Shown: piece after piece, positions 7,151-15,071 of the stretch
Layout: each line of letters starts with the position of its first letter
Numbering within the stretch: position 1 is the first letter of the stretch
DNA from: Flavobacterium sp.
GTDB taxonomy: Bacteria; Bacteroidota; Bacteroidia; Flavobacteriales; Flavobacteriaceae
NCBI GenBank assembly: GCA_015478765.1
Contig: JADMKR010000162.1
Location: 1-20,067 of the forward strand
Reading direction: 5' to 3'
Length of the DNA: 20,067 nt
Made by a program: the position numbers and the translations under genes
Notes under the pieces: model-generated
What the model saw: the letters and a program-made list of their open reading frames with translations, nothing else
The model's database searches: none
What the model was told of the DNA's origin: nothing

Positions 7151-8841
7151 TAGTTTTCTATGTTAAATATTTGTTCCAATATTTTGATGGTTATAAGGTA
7201 GGTTGGTTTGACCCCGGTGGTTCCAAGACCGCCCGATGCCAGTGTGCTTCCTGTTTCCAGCGGATTATCCGATGCGTAGTAAGCATATCGGACTTTCACG
7301 TCAAAATTGATGCTCTTGCGAATCTTCGAAGCCGACTGTATCGCTTTCTGATAGTATGCTCCTTCCATTTCCAGACCAATGACGCCCCAGGTTGATTTGT
7401 TGAAAAACGTGAGAAGATCGCGATTTTGCAATGATGTTCCCAGCACGGTCACCATCGGACCGGCATAGACCGGTATGTCGTTTCCGGCAAACATTTCGGC
7501 TGTAAGTTGGTTCTCGAACGGATAATTGTCACCGGTTCCCTCGTTTATATGCGCCGACGGAATCATGATATCGCCTTTCCCTCCTTCCAAAATACCGGCT
7601 TTTCCCATGATCGAAACCGAGACCACATTCAAAAGTGTCTTTTCTGTTTCGGTTTTATACGGTTTTAAAAGCTCGTCGATAGTCTCGTATGCCTGTTCGC
7701 CGAAAGCATAATCCATTACGATTATCACGGGTGCAGCATCGGTAATTTTTGCCTTCGGAAATGCTGATTTCTTCCAGTCGATTTTTGCCGTGTCGAAAAT
7801 TTGAACATCGATGTTGGTTCCCGATGCATCCGGCAAGGATATCATTCCATGTAACTTGGCAAATTCCTCAACCTTGTCACGAACAGTATGTGCACCGGTT
7901 TTGCTCAATTCCTGATAAATGTCAAACGCATGCTTGTCTTTGAATTTTGCTTTCAAAACATGGGTCGCAAACAGCGAATTCATCACACTGTGCATATTGG
8001 CACTGATGATATGAATGGGGCGCTTCAACAAGTCATTTGCTTCGAGCACCTGCTTGATATTGGTTGCCCAAATCTCGCCGTGAATGTGGTGACCCAGGCG
8101 TTCCCGCAAAATGGGGCTGAATGTAATTGTTCGCTTATTATTGCCGAGGATTTCTTCGATGGCCAATTTTCCGAGCCAATAGATAATATGTAAAAACCGG
8201 TCGGGTTTGTCGGTAGTGGCGAAAGCGTCATATATGTCAAGGACTTCCGCAAAGGTTCTTCCGAGAATATTGGCAGCATGCGAAATGGCAATCTCTTTGT
8301 CGACCAGCGACAGTTTTTTGTTGACCTGAACCGCCTGGGTTAATTTCTGCCAGTCGCGTGATAATTCACCGCTGTCGTCCAGCAACACCCGATCCTTGAT
8401 CTTATGGGATTCGATGAAAATAAAAGTGAGATGCGTCAGAATATCGTAAATGTCCGATCGCCCGCGGGTAATTTCGACATTCATCTGTTCGTCGTCAATA
8501 CGATAACAGTTGCGACGTCGCTTTGGCGGGATGATGGCCTGAAAATGAGATTTTGAATACCCTTCGTCTGATGTAAGGTTGATAAATCGGCATTCCTCAA
8601 TTCCGATCGGCAAGCGTTCCATTACATAAAGCAAACCGTTTAGTTCGACTTTCTCGCCTGCAATAGTTCCGTAGATTTCAGGACGAAGCTGCAATAGCGC
8701 CTCGCGTAGCGTCTCACCTGAAACGCCCATCGGTTTATAGAATCCCCTGTTAAACAGGTGCCGCATCGTTATGTACAACTTTTCGACGGCACTCGATGAT
8801 TCCTGGGCACGCGAACGTACAATATTCTTAACTTCTTTCAT
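7150..8841 (-). CDS. Uncharacterised 563-residue protein with nucleoside-phosphorylase-like C-terminal domain (probably DUF6909)
   Basis: I believe this belongs to a Bacteroidetes family annotated DUF6909, from memory and not checked. The N-terminal part (about 1-350) has no motif I recognise and no membrane segment. The C-terminal part (about 370-560) resembles the PNP/UDP phosphorylase and AMP nucleosidase superfamily: VIIVMDYAFGEQAYETIDEL at 372-391, GKAGILEGGKGDIMIP at 413-428 (the glycine-rich region followed by a hydrophobic strand), GLEMEGA at 489-495, equivalent to the EMEA/EMEG substrate-binding motif, and ASDNP at 523-527, where Asp525 would match the catalytic aspartate of the superfamily. 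It may cleave or bind a nucleoside or nucleotide. It is the first gene of the polysaccharide operon, with its own promoter 18-23 nt-type spacing upstream and TAATG coupling to the Wzz-like gene. A direct role in glycan synthesis is not shown. Confidence 0.7.
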   Translation of the reverse strand: MKEVKNIVRSRAQESSSAVEKLYITMRHLFNRGFYKPMGVSGETLREALLQLRPEIYGTIAGEKVELNGLLYVMERLPIGIEECRFINLTSDEGYSKSHFQAIIPPKRRRNCYRIDDEQMNVEITRGRSDIYDILTHLTFIFIESHKIKDRVLLDDSGELSRDWQKLTQAVQVNKKLSLVDKEIAISHAANILGRTFAEVLDIYDAFATTDKPDRFLHIIYWLGKLAIEEILGNNKRTITFSPILRERLGHHIHGEIWATNIKQVLEANDLLKRPIHIISANMHSVMNSLFATHVLKAKFKDKHAFDIYQELSKTGAHTVRDKVEEFAKLHGMISLPDASGTNIDVQIFDTAKIDWKKSAFPKAKITDAAPVIIVMDYAFGEQAYETIDELLKPYKTETEKTLLNVVSVSIMGKAGILEGGKGDIMIPSAHINEGTGDNYPFENQLTAEMFAGNDIPVYAGPMVTVLGTSLQNRDLLTFFNKSTWGVIGLEMEGAYYQKAIQSASKIRKSINFDVKVRYAYYASDNPLETGSTLASGGLGTTGVKPTYLITIKILEQIFNIEN

Positions 8842-8861
8842 TCAAAATATTTTCTAACCTG

Positions 8862-8889
8862 CAAATGTAGCGTTTTTAATTTACTACAA
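8862..8889 (-). promoter_or_regulatory. Bacteroidetes-type promoter of the polysaccharide operon
   Basis: On the minus strand, TTG (8889-8887) is followed after 17 bp by TACATTTG (8869-8862), a full match to the Bacteroidetes -33/-7 consensus TTG-N17-23-TAnnTTTG. The box ends 20 nt before the ATG at 8841, implying a very short leader. It lies downstream of the GH3 stop codon, so the polysaccharide operon can be expressed apart from the M23-GH3 unit. Confidence 0.65.
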
Positions 8890-8919
8890 TATTCATTTCA
8901 GTCAGGCGTGATTTCTTGC

Positions 8920-10413
8920 TTATCGCCGATTTGCAGCCAGCGCGTCGGCAATCTTCCTATCATTGGATAAACGCGGAATTTTATTTTGTCCGCCTAATTT
9001 CCCCTGTGACTTCATATACTCATTAAAAGCACCCGCCGACACGCAGGTCACCATAGCCGGCCGAAGTACTTTACCCGAAATTAAATCGTCATAGTAAAGA
9101 TTTTGTTTCCGCATGGCAACGTCGATCGACGCTGCAAATTTTCCGATATCGGTTGGCGGCGCATCGAATTCGACAAACCACTCGTGATATGGCAATCCGC
9201 CCGACGGCGTAATCTGAGGTGCGACCGTAAACTCGGAAATGCTGATGTCAGTACCTGTGGTGGCCTCCCGCAAAGCTTCCTCAACTTCTTTGGCAATTAC
9301 ATGCTCGCCAAAGGCAGAAATGTAATGCTGCAATCTACCCGACACGATTACGCGGTACGGATTAAGCGATGTGAATTGTATGGTATCGCCAATGTTATAC
9401 GCCCACAAACCGGCATTGGTCGATATGATCATGACATAATTAACCCCAAGTTCGACTTCGCCAATGGTATAGCGGCGGGCATTTTCCTCATAAAATTCAG
9501 CAGCTTTGATGAATTCGTAGAATATACCTGAATTCAGCAGGAGCAACATTCCTTTTTCAGACTGCGAATCCTGATAGGCAAAAAATCCTTCCGATGCCGG
9601 GAATAGTTCTATGCTGTCTACCTTTCTGCCAACCAGACTTTCGAATTTAGACCGATAGGGCTCATAGTTGACGCCACCGTAAATGAATAAGTTGAAGTTT
9701 TTGAATAATTCGCCAACCGGTTTTCCGGTACGTTCCTTCAATTTTTCAAAATACATCTGAACCCATGACGGAATTCCCGAAATAACCGACATGTCCTGAT
9801 TTACAGTTTCATCCACAATTGCATTGACCTTGGTTTCCCAATCTTCAATACAGTTTGTTTCCCACGACGGCATCCGATTCTTTTGAAGATAGGCAGGCAC
9901 AAAATGAGCTACTATTCCGGAGAGACGACCGAATTTGACACCGTTTTTTTCGTCAAGAACCGGGCTTCCCTGAAGGAAAATCATTTTCCCGTTGACAAAA
10001 TCGGCATTTCCTGTTTCGTGGATGTAATGCAAAATAGCATTTCGCGCCGACTCGATGTGGAAGGGCATCGACTCTTTGGTAAGCGGAATATATTTGGCAC
10101 CCGAAGTAGTTCCTGAAGTTTTGGCAAAATAAAGCGGACGACCCTTCCATAGAATATTTTCTTCTCCGGCCACCGCTTTTTCGACATAAGGCTTCAATTC
10201 CTCATAGTCACGAACCGGAACTCTCCTGATGAAATCGGAATGATTTGCAATATTCCCGAATTCGTGGTCTTTACCAAACTGGGTGAATTTTGCCTGTTCT
10301 ATCAGATTGCGGAAAACCTTTTGTTGTGTTTGGACGGGATTATTCGCCCAGGCATTGGTTTTCCTGGAAATATACGATGCGAATATTTTAGCTGCTACTG
10401 CTTTTAATGACAT
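8920..10413 (-). CDS. GH3-family acyl-adenylating protein
   Basis: A 497-residue member of the GH3 (auxin-responsive promoter) family in the ANL adenylating enzyme superfamily. The ATP-binding P-loop-like KTSGTTSGAKYIPLT begins at about residue 98, ELFPASEGFFAY at 269-280 matches the central YPASEGF motif, and WAYNIGDTIQFTS at 337-349 matches motif III (YxxGD). Plant relatives conjugate amino acids to hormones; the bacterial substrate is unknown. I chose ATG at 10413 (MSLKAVAAK) rather than the longer frame start at 10518, because the extra 35 residues overlap the M23 coding region and are unlike the family start. With this start the ATG follows the M23 stop by one base (TAAAATG), indicating coupled translation with the peptidase. 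Confidence 0.85.
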   Translation of the reverse strand: MSLKAVAAKIFASYISRKTNAWANNPVQTQQKVFRNLIEQAKFTQFGKDHEFGNIANHSDFIRRVPVRDYEELKPYVEKAVAGEENILWKGRPLYFAKTSGTTSGAKYIPLTKESMPFHIESARNAILHYIHETGNADFVNGKMIFLQGSPVLDEKNGVKFGRLSGIVAHFVPAYLQKNRMPSWETNCIEDWETKVNAIVDETVNQDMSVISGIPSWVQMYFEKLKERTGKPVGELFKNFNLFIYGGVNYEPYRSKFESLVGRKVDSIELFPASEGFFAYQDSQSEKGMLLLLNSGIFYEFIKAAEFYEENARRYTIGEVELGVNYVMIISTNAGLWAYNIGDTIQFTSLNPYRVIVSGRLQHYISAFGEHVIAKEVEEALREATTGTDISISEFTVAPQITPSGGLPYHEWFVEFDAPPTDIGKFAASIDVAMRKQNLYYDDLISGKVLRPAMVTCVSAGAFNEYMKSQGKLGGQNKIPRLSNDRKIADALAANRR

Positions 10414-10414
10414 T

Positions 10415-11284
10415 TTAGTTGAATTGTATAAATTGCTCCGGGTCGATCGCGTAGCCGTCTTTCCAAAGTTCAAAATGAAGATGCACGCCGGTCGATTCAC
10501 TGCCTGACGATCCGGCAAGCGCTATCACTTCACCGGTCCTAACATTGTCACCCTGAGTTTTTGTAAGAGTCGCCGCATGTTTGTATACCGAAATAAAACC
10601 ATTGTTGTGCCGTAGTATAATTACATTTCCAGTCGAAGGCGTCCAGTCGGCGAAAATTACAGTTCCGTTTAGCACAGCTTTTATAGGCGTGTCGCGAGCC
10701 AATGCGATATCGGTAGCAAAATGTTTTTTGCCGGCGTCATATTTCTCGGTTATCGGGCCGGTTACCGGAGGGAAAAACACAACACCTACTTTTGCCGTCG
10801 CCTGTTCAAAAAGATTGTACTTATCCTCCAGTGCAACCTGCGCCCGCAATTGCATTTCTTCTTCCGACGGCGATAAAACCAACGACTCCGGTTCGGCGGT
10901 ATTGGCGGCCACTATGGAATCTTTATTAAATTTTGCGTAATCAAGATCGCCGGTGAGTACTTTTTGCACCGATTTTATATACGCATCATTGTTGCGCAAT
11001 GCGATATAAAGTGAGTCGGATTTGAGGGCCAGTTCAGTCGCATCCCGTTTCAACTTGGTGGATGCATAACCAGGGATATATTCGCGGAGTGGTGTAAAAG
11101 CAATGATATAAGTGGTAACGGTGATAATTATGACGGCGCCAAGCGATGCCACCACAAAGACATTCATTAACGTCAGCCGCAGCGAAAAAATCTCCTCAAA
11201 AGTATCTTCATTAAGGATGACCAATCGATTTTTGGTAAAAAGCCTTTTTTTCAAGACCTGCCGTTTACGCCGTTTTTGTGCCAT
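10415..11284 (-). CDS. M23-family (LytM-type) metallopeptidase, membrane-anchored
   Basis: A 289-residue protein with a strongly basic N-terminus (MAQKRRKRQVLKKR), one membrane segment at about 38-63, a helical linker, and a C-terminal M23 peptidase domain (about 168-289). The zinc ligands and catalytic histidines are all present: His188 and Asp192 in HFATDIA, His236 in VYKHA, and His268/His270 in HLHFELW. It should be anchored in the inner membrane and act on peptidoglycan cross-bridges in the periplasm, in cell-wall growth or division. It is the first gene of a two-gene operon with the GH3 protein and is transcribed divergently from tatA. An intact active site argues for an active hydrolase rather than an EnvC/NlpD-like activator. 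Confidence 0.88.
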   Translation of the reverse strand: MAQKRRKRQVLKKRLFTKNRLVILNEDTFEEIFSLRLTLMNVFVVASLGAVIIITVTTYIIAFTPLREYIPGYASTKLKRDATELALKSDSLYIALRNNDAYIKSVQKVLTGDLDYAKFNKDSIVAANTAEPESLVLSPSEEEMQLRAQVALEDKYNLFEQATAKVGVVFFPPVTGPITEKYDAGKKHFATDIALARDTPIKAVLNGTVIFADWTPSTGNVIILRHNNGFISVYKHAATLTKTQGDNVRTGEVIALAGSSGSESTGVHLHFELWKDGYAIDPEQFIQFN

Positions 11285-11302
11285 GGATATGGTTGTGTGC
11301 TA

Positions 11303-11310
11303 CAAATATA
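11303..11310 (-). promoter_or_regulatory. -7 element for the M23-GH3 operon
   Basis: TATATTTG on the minus strand fully matches TAnnTTTG and lies 18 nt before the ATG at 11284. No exact TTG is seen at the -33 position; CTG occurs 22 bp upstream of the box. Confidence 0.5.
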
Positions 11311-11426
11311 AACGTTTGAATAAATTTTAGGACAGGAATCGGTAACCAAATGGTGGCGGGAGATTACAACTTTGTGAAAGCTGTGATAAAAAGTAGGGTT
11401 AAAAAACCTGCTTCTCAATTTCTTCG

Positions 11427-11434
11427 TATATTTG
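11427..11434 (+). promoter_or_regulatory. -7 element for tatA
   Basis: TATATTTG lies 19 nt before the tatA ATG at 11454, the same spacing as at the other promoters in this window. A CTG at 11408-11410 is the only -33-like sequence. The 169-bp region between 11285 and 11453 holds this and the divergent M23 promoter. Confidence 0.5.
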
Positions 11435-11453
11435 TTGCCTTAAATCATAAATT

Positions 11454-11651
11454 ATGAACAGCTTAGTCGTATATTTAGGAATGGTCGGCACCCCACAGAT
11501 CATCTTAATCGTTGTAGTATTGTTGTTGCTTTTCGGCGGCAAGAAAATTCCGGAGCTGATGAAAGGCCTCGGATCGGGATTAAAAGAATTCAAAAATGCG
11601 TCTAAAGACGATAGTCAGCCGATGAAAAAAGAAGAAGAACCGAAAGTTTAG
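11454..11651 (+). CDS. tatA: Sec-independent twin-arginine translocase subunit TatA/TatE
   Basis: A 65-residue protein with the TatA layout: a short N-terminal periplasmic part, one membrane helix at about 15-27, the conserved Phe-Gly at 27-28 (LLLLFGGKKIPEL), an amphipathic helix (PELMKGLGSGLKEFKNA), and a charged, Lys/Glu-rich tail. It would oligomerise at TatC to form the pore for folded proteins. It is the only rightward gene among the leftward block, with its own promoter upstream and a hairpin terminator downstream. Length is short but normal for Bacteroidetes TatA. TatC is not in this window. Confidence 0.93.
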   Translation: MNSLVVYLGMVGTPQIILIVVVLLLLFGGKKIPELMKGLGSGLKEFKNASKDDSQPMKKEEEPKV

Positions 11652-11670
11652 TAAATAAATTTCAATAATT

Positions 11671-11712
11671 AAATTCCAAATTCCAATGTAATGTTGGGAT
11701 TTGGAATTTTTT
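11671..11712. terminator. Hairpin terminator between convergent tatA and tex
   Basis: The arms AAATTCCAAATTCCAA (11671-11686) and TTGGGATTTGGAATTT (11694-11709) pair over 16 bp with one G-T wobble and a 7-nt loop, followed by a T tract through 11712. This is 20 bp after the tatA stop. It is AT-rich but long and nearly perfect. On the minus strand it could also stop tex transcription. Two more related motifs, TTGGAATTT (11752-11760) and TTGGGATTT (11766-11774), lie toward the tex stop. Confidence 0.7.
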
Positions 11713-11773
11713 ATTTATTGTTAGATGTAAATAGTGCTTAAAATCTGTGTTTTGGAATTTTATTTTTGGGATT

Positions 11774-13897
11774 TCACAAAACCATCGAAAGTTGAATCCG
11801 CTTCCTGTCCACATCAATTTCAGTGACCTTAACCTGAACATGCTGCTGAAGTTTAACTACTTCATTGACATCCGACACAAAGCCGGCTTTCAGTTGCGAT
11901 ATATGAACCAGGCCGCTTTCCTTGATACCGATATCGACGAAACAACCAAAATTGGTGATATTGTTTACAATTCCCGGCAAAATCATTCCTTCCCGCAAAT
12001 CTGTTATTTTCCTGATATTGGCATCAAATTCGAAAACTTTGGCCGATTTCCTCGGGTCTAGTCCTGGTTTCTGAATTTCTTTGATGATATCCTGCAAACC
12101 AAGTAAGCCAATAGTTTCGGTCACGTATTTGGTAAGATCGATCGATGCGGCTTTTTCCTTATCACCAACAAGTTCTTCAACAGATATTTTTAAATCACGG
12201 GCCATTTTTTCCACGATGGGATATGCTTCGGGATGGACGGCTGAATTATCCAACGGGTTTTTTCCGATTACCCGCACGAATGCCGCGCCCTGCTCAAATG
12301 CCTTTTCACCCAGTCGGGCGACTTTCTTCAATTGTTTGCGTTCAGTGAATGCGCCGTTTTCCGAACGATATTCTACAATGTTTGCAGCCAGTTTCTCGCC
12401 GATGCCGGAAACATAGGAAAGCAGATGTTTGCTGGCGGTATTTAAATTTACGCCCACCGAGTTCACGCACCGTACAACGACGGTGTCGAGTTCGTCTTTC
12501 AATTTTCCCTGATCAACGTCGTGCTGGTACTGGCCTACGCCAATTGATTTCGGATCGATTTTAACCAGTTCCGCCAGCGGATCAGACAAACGGCGGCCGA
12601 TCGAGACTGCTCCACGTACAGTCACATCGAAATTTGGGAATTCGTCGCGGGCAATTTTTGAAGCCGAATATACCGACGCACCGGCTTCGTTAACTATAAA
12701 CACCTGCAAAGGCTTATCGAACGCAATTTTCTTGATGAAAAACTCGGTTTCGCGCGATGCGGTGCCGTTCCCAATCGAGATCGCATCGATTTTATATGCG
12801 TTGACCATCGAACGTATTTTTTTCATCGCAACCGATGTTTCGTTTTGCGGCGCATGCGGATAAATGGTTTCGTTATATAATAGGTCGCCTTTTTCGTCCA
12901 GGCAAACGACTTTGCAACCGCTGCGAAACCCGGGATCGATCGCCAAAATCCGCTTTTCGCCCAGTGGCGGCGCCAACAATAATTGCTGAAGGTTGTTTGC
13001 AAAAACCTGAATCGATGCGGAATCTGCTTTTTGTTTAGCCAATTGCAGGACTTCGTTTGAAATCGCCGGAGCAAGCAGTCGTTTGTAACTGTCGGCAGCA
13101 GCCAATTTTATATGATGGGCCGCTTCGCTATTATGATTTTTAATCACCGATTGTTCGATCAATGCTGTTGCGTCTTGAGTATCAATTTCGATCTTTAGTT
13201 TGACAAATCCTTCATTTTCGGCACGCAACATTGCCAGCAAACGGTGTGATGGTGCTTTTGCAAGATTTTCGGACCAATCGAAATATTGAGAATATTTTTT
13301 GGCTGCTTCATCATCTGCTTTTGACTTGACGATTTTTGTTGCTATAGAAGCCGACCGCGCATAAATGCGACGCAGACTTTTCCGTATATACAAATTCTCA
13401 TTAAGCCATTCGGCCATGATGTCGCGTGCACCTTGCAGCGCGTCCTGTTCAGTTAATACGTTTTTATTGATGTAACGCGCGGCAAGTCGTTCGGGATCTT
13501 CGGCATTTTGCGCCATGATGATTTTCGCCAGCGGTTCGAGGCCGTTTTCGCGTGCGGTGTCGGCGCGGGTTTTTTTCTTCTTCTTGTACGGAAGATATAA
13601 ATCCTCTAATTCCGATAGATCAAAACTCTGTTCAAATTTTCGCAACAATTCATCGGTAAGAGCGCCCTGTTCAGCAACTGACTTTATGATCGATTCTTTT
13701 CGTTTAATAATTACATCGAATTCTTTGTCGCGCTTGGCAATTTCTTCGATGACGACTTCATCGAGGTTTCCGGTGATGTCCTTTCGGTAGCGCGAAATAA
13801 AAGGTATTGTGCAATCTTCGTCCAGTAGTTTTACGATGTTTTGGATGTTCGCAGATGTTGTGGAAACGAATTGCGATATATAGCTGATGTTTGTCAT
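11774..13897 (-). CDS. tex: Tex family RNA-binding transcription accessory protein
   Basis: A 707-residue nucleic-acid-binding protein with the Tex domain order. There is an N-terminal helical/HTH region (FISRYRKDITGNLDEV at about 33-48; DLYLPYKKKKKTRA at 99-112), a YqgF/RNase H-like domain (ILAIDPGFRSGCKVV at 317-331, AISIGNGTASRETE at 372-385, NEAGASVYSASKIA at 403-416), a helix-hairpin-helix part (NTASKHLLSYVSGIGEKLAANIV and the following FTERKQLKKVARLG, about 486-530), and a C-terminal S1 RNA-binding domain (about 637-705). It ends right after S1, without the extended tail of E. coli and Pseudomonas Tex (about 770-785 residues). Its likely role is in transcription or RNA processing. It is monocistronic and converges with tatA. 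Confidence 0.96.
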   Translation of the reverse strand: MTNISYISQFVSTTSANIQNIVKLLDEDCTIPFISRYRKDITGNLDEVVIEEIAKRDKEFDVIIKRKESIIKSVAEQGALTDELLRKFEQSFDLSELEDLYLPYKKKKKTRADTARENGLEPLAKIIMAQNAEDPERLAARYINKNVLTEQDALQGARDIMAEWLNENLYIRKSLRRIYARSASIATKIVKSKADDEAAKKYSQYFDWSENLAKAPSHRLLAMLRAENEGFVKLKIEIDTQDATALIEQSVIKNHNSEAAHHIKLAAADSYKRLLAPAISNEVLQLAKQKADSASIQVFANNLQQLLLAPPLGEKRILAIDPGFRSGCKVVCLDEKGDLLYNETIYPHAPQNETSVAMKKIRSMVNAYKIDAISIGNGTASRETEFFIKKIAFDKPLQVFIVNEAGASVYSASKIARDEFPNFDVTVRGAVSIGRRLSDPLAELVKIDPKSIGVGQYQHDVDQGKLKDELDTVVVRCVNSVGVNLNTASKHLLSYVSGIGEKLAANIVEYRSENGAFTERKQLKKVARLGEKAFEQGAAFVRVIGKNPLDNSAVHPEAYPIVEKMARDLKISVEELVGDKEKAASIDLTKYVTETIGLLGLQDIIKEIQKPGLDPRKSAKVFEFDANIRKITDLREGMILPGIVNNITNFGCFVDIGIKESGLVHISQLKAGFVSDVNEVVKLQQHVQVKVTEIDVDRKRIQLSMVL

Positions 13898-13913
13898 GGT
13901 GAATGTTAAATCG

Positions 13914-13921
13914 CGAAGTTA
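13914..13921 (-). promoter_or_regulatory. Possible -7 element for tex
   Basis: TAACTTCG on the minus strand matches TAnnTTTG with one mismatch and sits 16 nt before the tex ATG at 13897. No clear -33 TTG is visible. Confidence 0.3.
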
Positions 13922-13964
13922 CCTTTTATATGAAAGTGATGAAATGCCTACCTTCTGAATTTTT

Positions 13965-14162
13965 TTGCCATGAATTACACGAATTAACACGAATAACTAT
14001 AGTGTTTTTTGGATATGAATCTGTGATCATCTGCATAATATGAAGCCGCAAAAACCATACTTTACCACCAATCGCAATGATTTACTCAGATAGGATTTTT
14101 TATCACTAAGTATTTCTGATTGAGGATATTCAATTCGTGATAATTCGTGTATTCGTTGCTAA
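13965..14162. repeat. Inverted-repeat-bounded intergenic element (MITE-like or structured RNA)
   Basis: Two 30-base arms, 13965-13994 and 14133-14162, are imperfect reverse complements (about 25 of 30 positions with one single-base shift). Each arm is itself built of short repeats of ATTCGTG / CACGAAT. They bound about 138 bp of AT-rich DNA without an open frame. The element fills most of the 271-bp space between tex and the cation exporter gene, with its right arm 6 bp from the exporter stop codon. Similar CACGAATTA-type repeats recur in Bacteroidetes genomes as far as I recall. It has no transposase, so a non-autonomous mobile element or a repeated hairpin family is possible. Confidence 0.6.
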
Positions 14163-14168
14163 CCGCTC

Positions 14169-15071
14169 CTAATCCTGAACGATATAATCTTTCGGATCTT
14201 CCTTTTTGAATTCGGGTTGGATGTTTATGTGGTTTATGTGGAATTTGGTGAACAATACCTGCTCGATATCGTGCAAAAGGTCATTGAACTCCGACATTTT
14301 AATATCATCACTACAGTCCAGATGTGCCTCGAGGTGAAGCTCTTCATCGTTCAAATGCCAAACATGAATGTGATGCAGTTTTGCCACGCCCGGAATTTTA
14401 TGCACTTCGCGTACAATTTCCTTGATATCGATATGTGTTGGCGTGAACAGCATCAACATTTGAGTGGATTTCTTCAATAAATCCACGCCTACAAAAATCA
14501 GGTAAAGAGCGATTATGAATGTCAGAACACTATCTACCCAGTACCAGCTGAGATATTTCATTAGCAAACCGCCGATCAAAACTGCGACCGATGCGAGCAT
14601 ATCGGTGAACAAATGCAGGTAGGCCGAACGCATATTCAGGCTTTTTTTAGCATCTCCTTTTATAAGCAGTACCGAAATGCCGTTGGCCACAATACCTAAC
14701 ACCGACAACCAGATAACGAGTCCGCTGGCGATTGGCTCCGGATGAAAAAAACGTTGCACTGCCTCAAAAATCAAGTAAAGCGCCACCACGATCAGGGTAA
14801 CTGCATTGACGAAAGCTGCAATTACTTCGGCACGTTTATAACCAAAGGTCTGATTTAACGACGCTTTTTTACGGGAGAGTTTGTGTGCGCCGTAACTGAA
14901 AATGAGCGATAGTACATCGCTGAAGTTGTGAAGAGCATCGGACAGCAATGCAAGGCTTCCCGATAGAATTCCGCCTATGGCCTGAGCCGCCGTGATGACC
15001 ACGTTCAATACGATCGAGATCAGCAGGTTTTTGCCTTTTACGGTGTGTTTATGTATGTGTACGCCCGACAT
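14169..15071 (-). CDS. Cation diffusion facilitator (ZitB/CzcD-type zinc exporter)
   Basis: A 300-residue CDF transporter with six membrane segments (about 15-35, 38-60, 82-103, 118-137, 152-171, 177-197) and a cytoplasmic C-terminal domain. The metal site is the HxxxD form: His48/Asp52 in LLSDALHNFSD and His153/Asp157 in YLHLFTD, which in this family favours zinc. The C-terminal domain contains HHIHVWHLNDEELHLEAHL (about 236-254), the expected metal-binding fold, and the N-terminus begins with a His-rich HIHKH. I chose ATG at 15071 rather than GTG at 15080: it forms TAATG with the rpiB stop, a typical coupled junction here. It exports Zn(II), perhaps also Cd or Co, in exchange for protons. 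Confidence 0.92.
   Translation of the reverse strand: MSGVHIHKHTVKGKNLLISIVLNVVITAAQAIGGILSGSLALLSDALHNFSDVLSLIFSYGAHKLSRKKASLNQTFGYKRAEVIAAFVNAVTLIVVALYLIFEAVQRFFHPEPIASGLVIWLSVLGIVANGISVLLIKGDAKKSLNMRSAYLHLFTDMLASVAVLIGGLLMKYLSWYWVDSVLTFIIALYLIFVGVDLLKKSTQMLMLFTPTHIDIKEIVREVHKIPGVAKLHHIHVWHLNDEELHLEAHLDCSDDIKMSEFNDLLHDIEQVLFTKFHINHINIQPEFKKEDPKDYIVQD

Noticed and set aside
9103..9531. Rightward frame of 142 residues
   Set aside because: Antisense to the conserved GH3 coding region; its composition follows from the codon use of the real gene.
10414..10518. N-terminal extension of the GH3 protein by 35 residues
   Set aside because: It would overlap the M23 coding sequence by about 100 bp and is unlike the family; ATG at 10413 forms a coupled TAAAATG junction.
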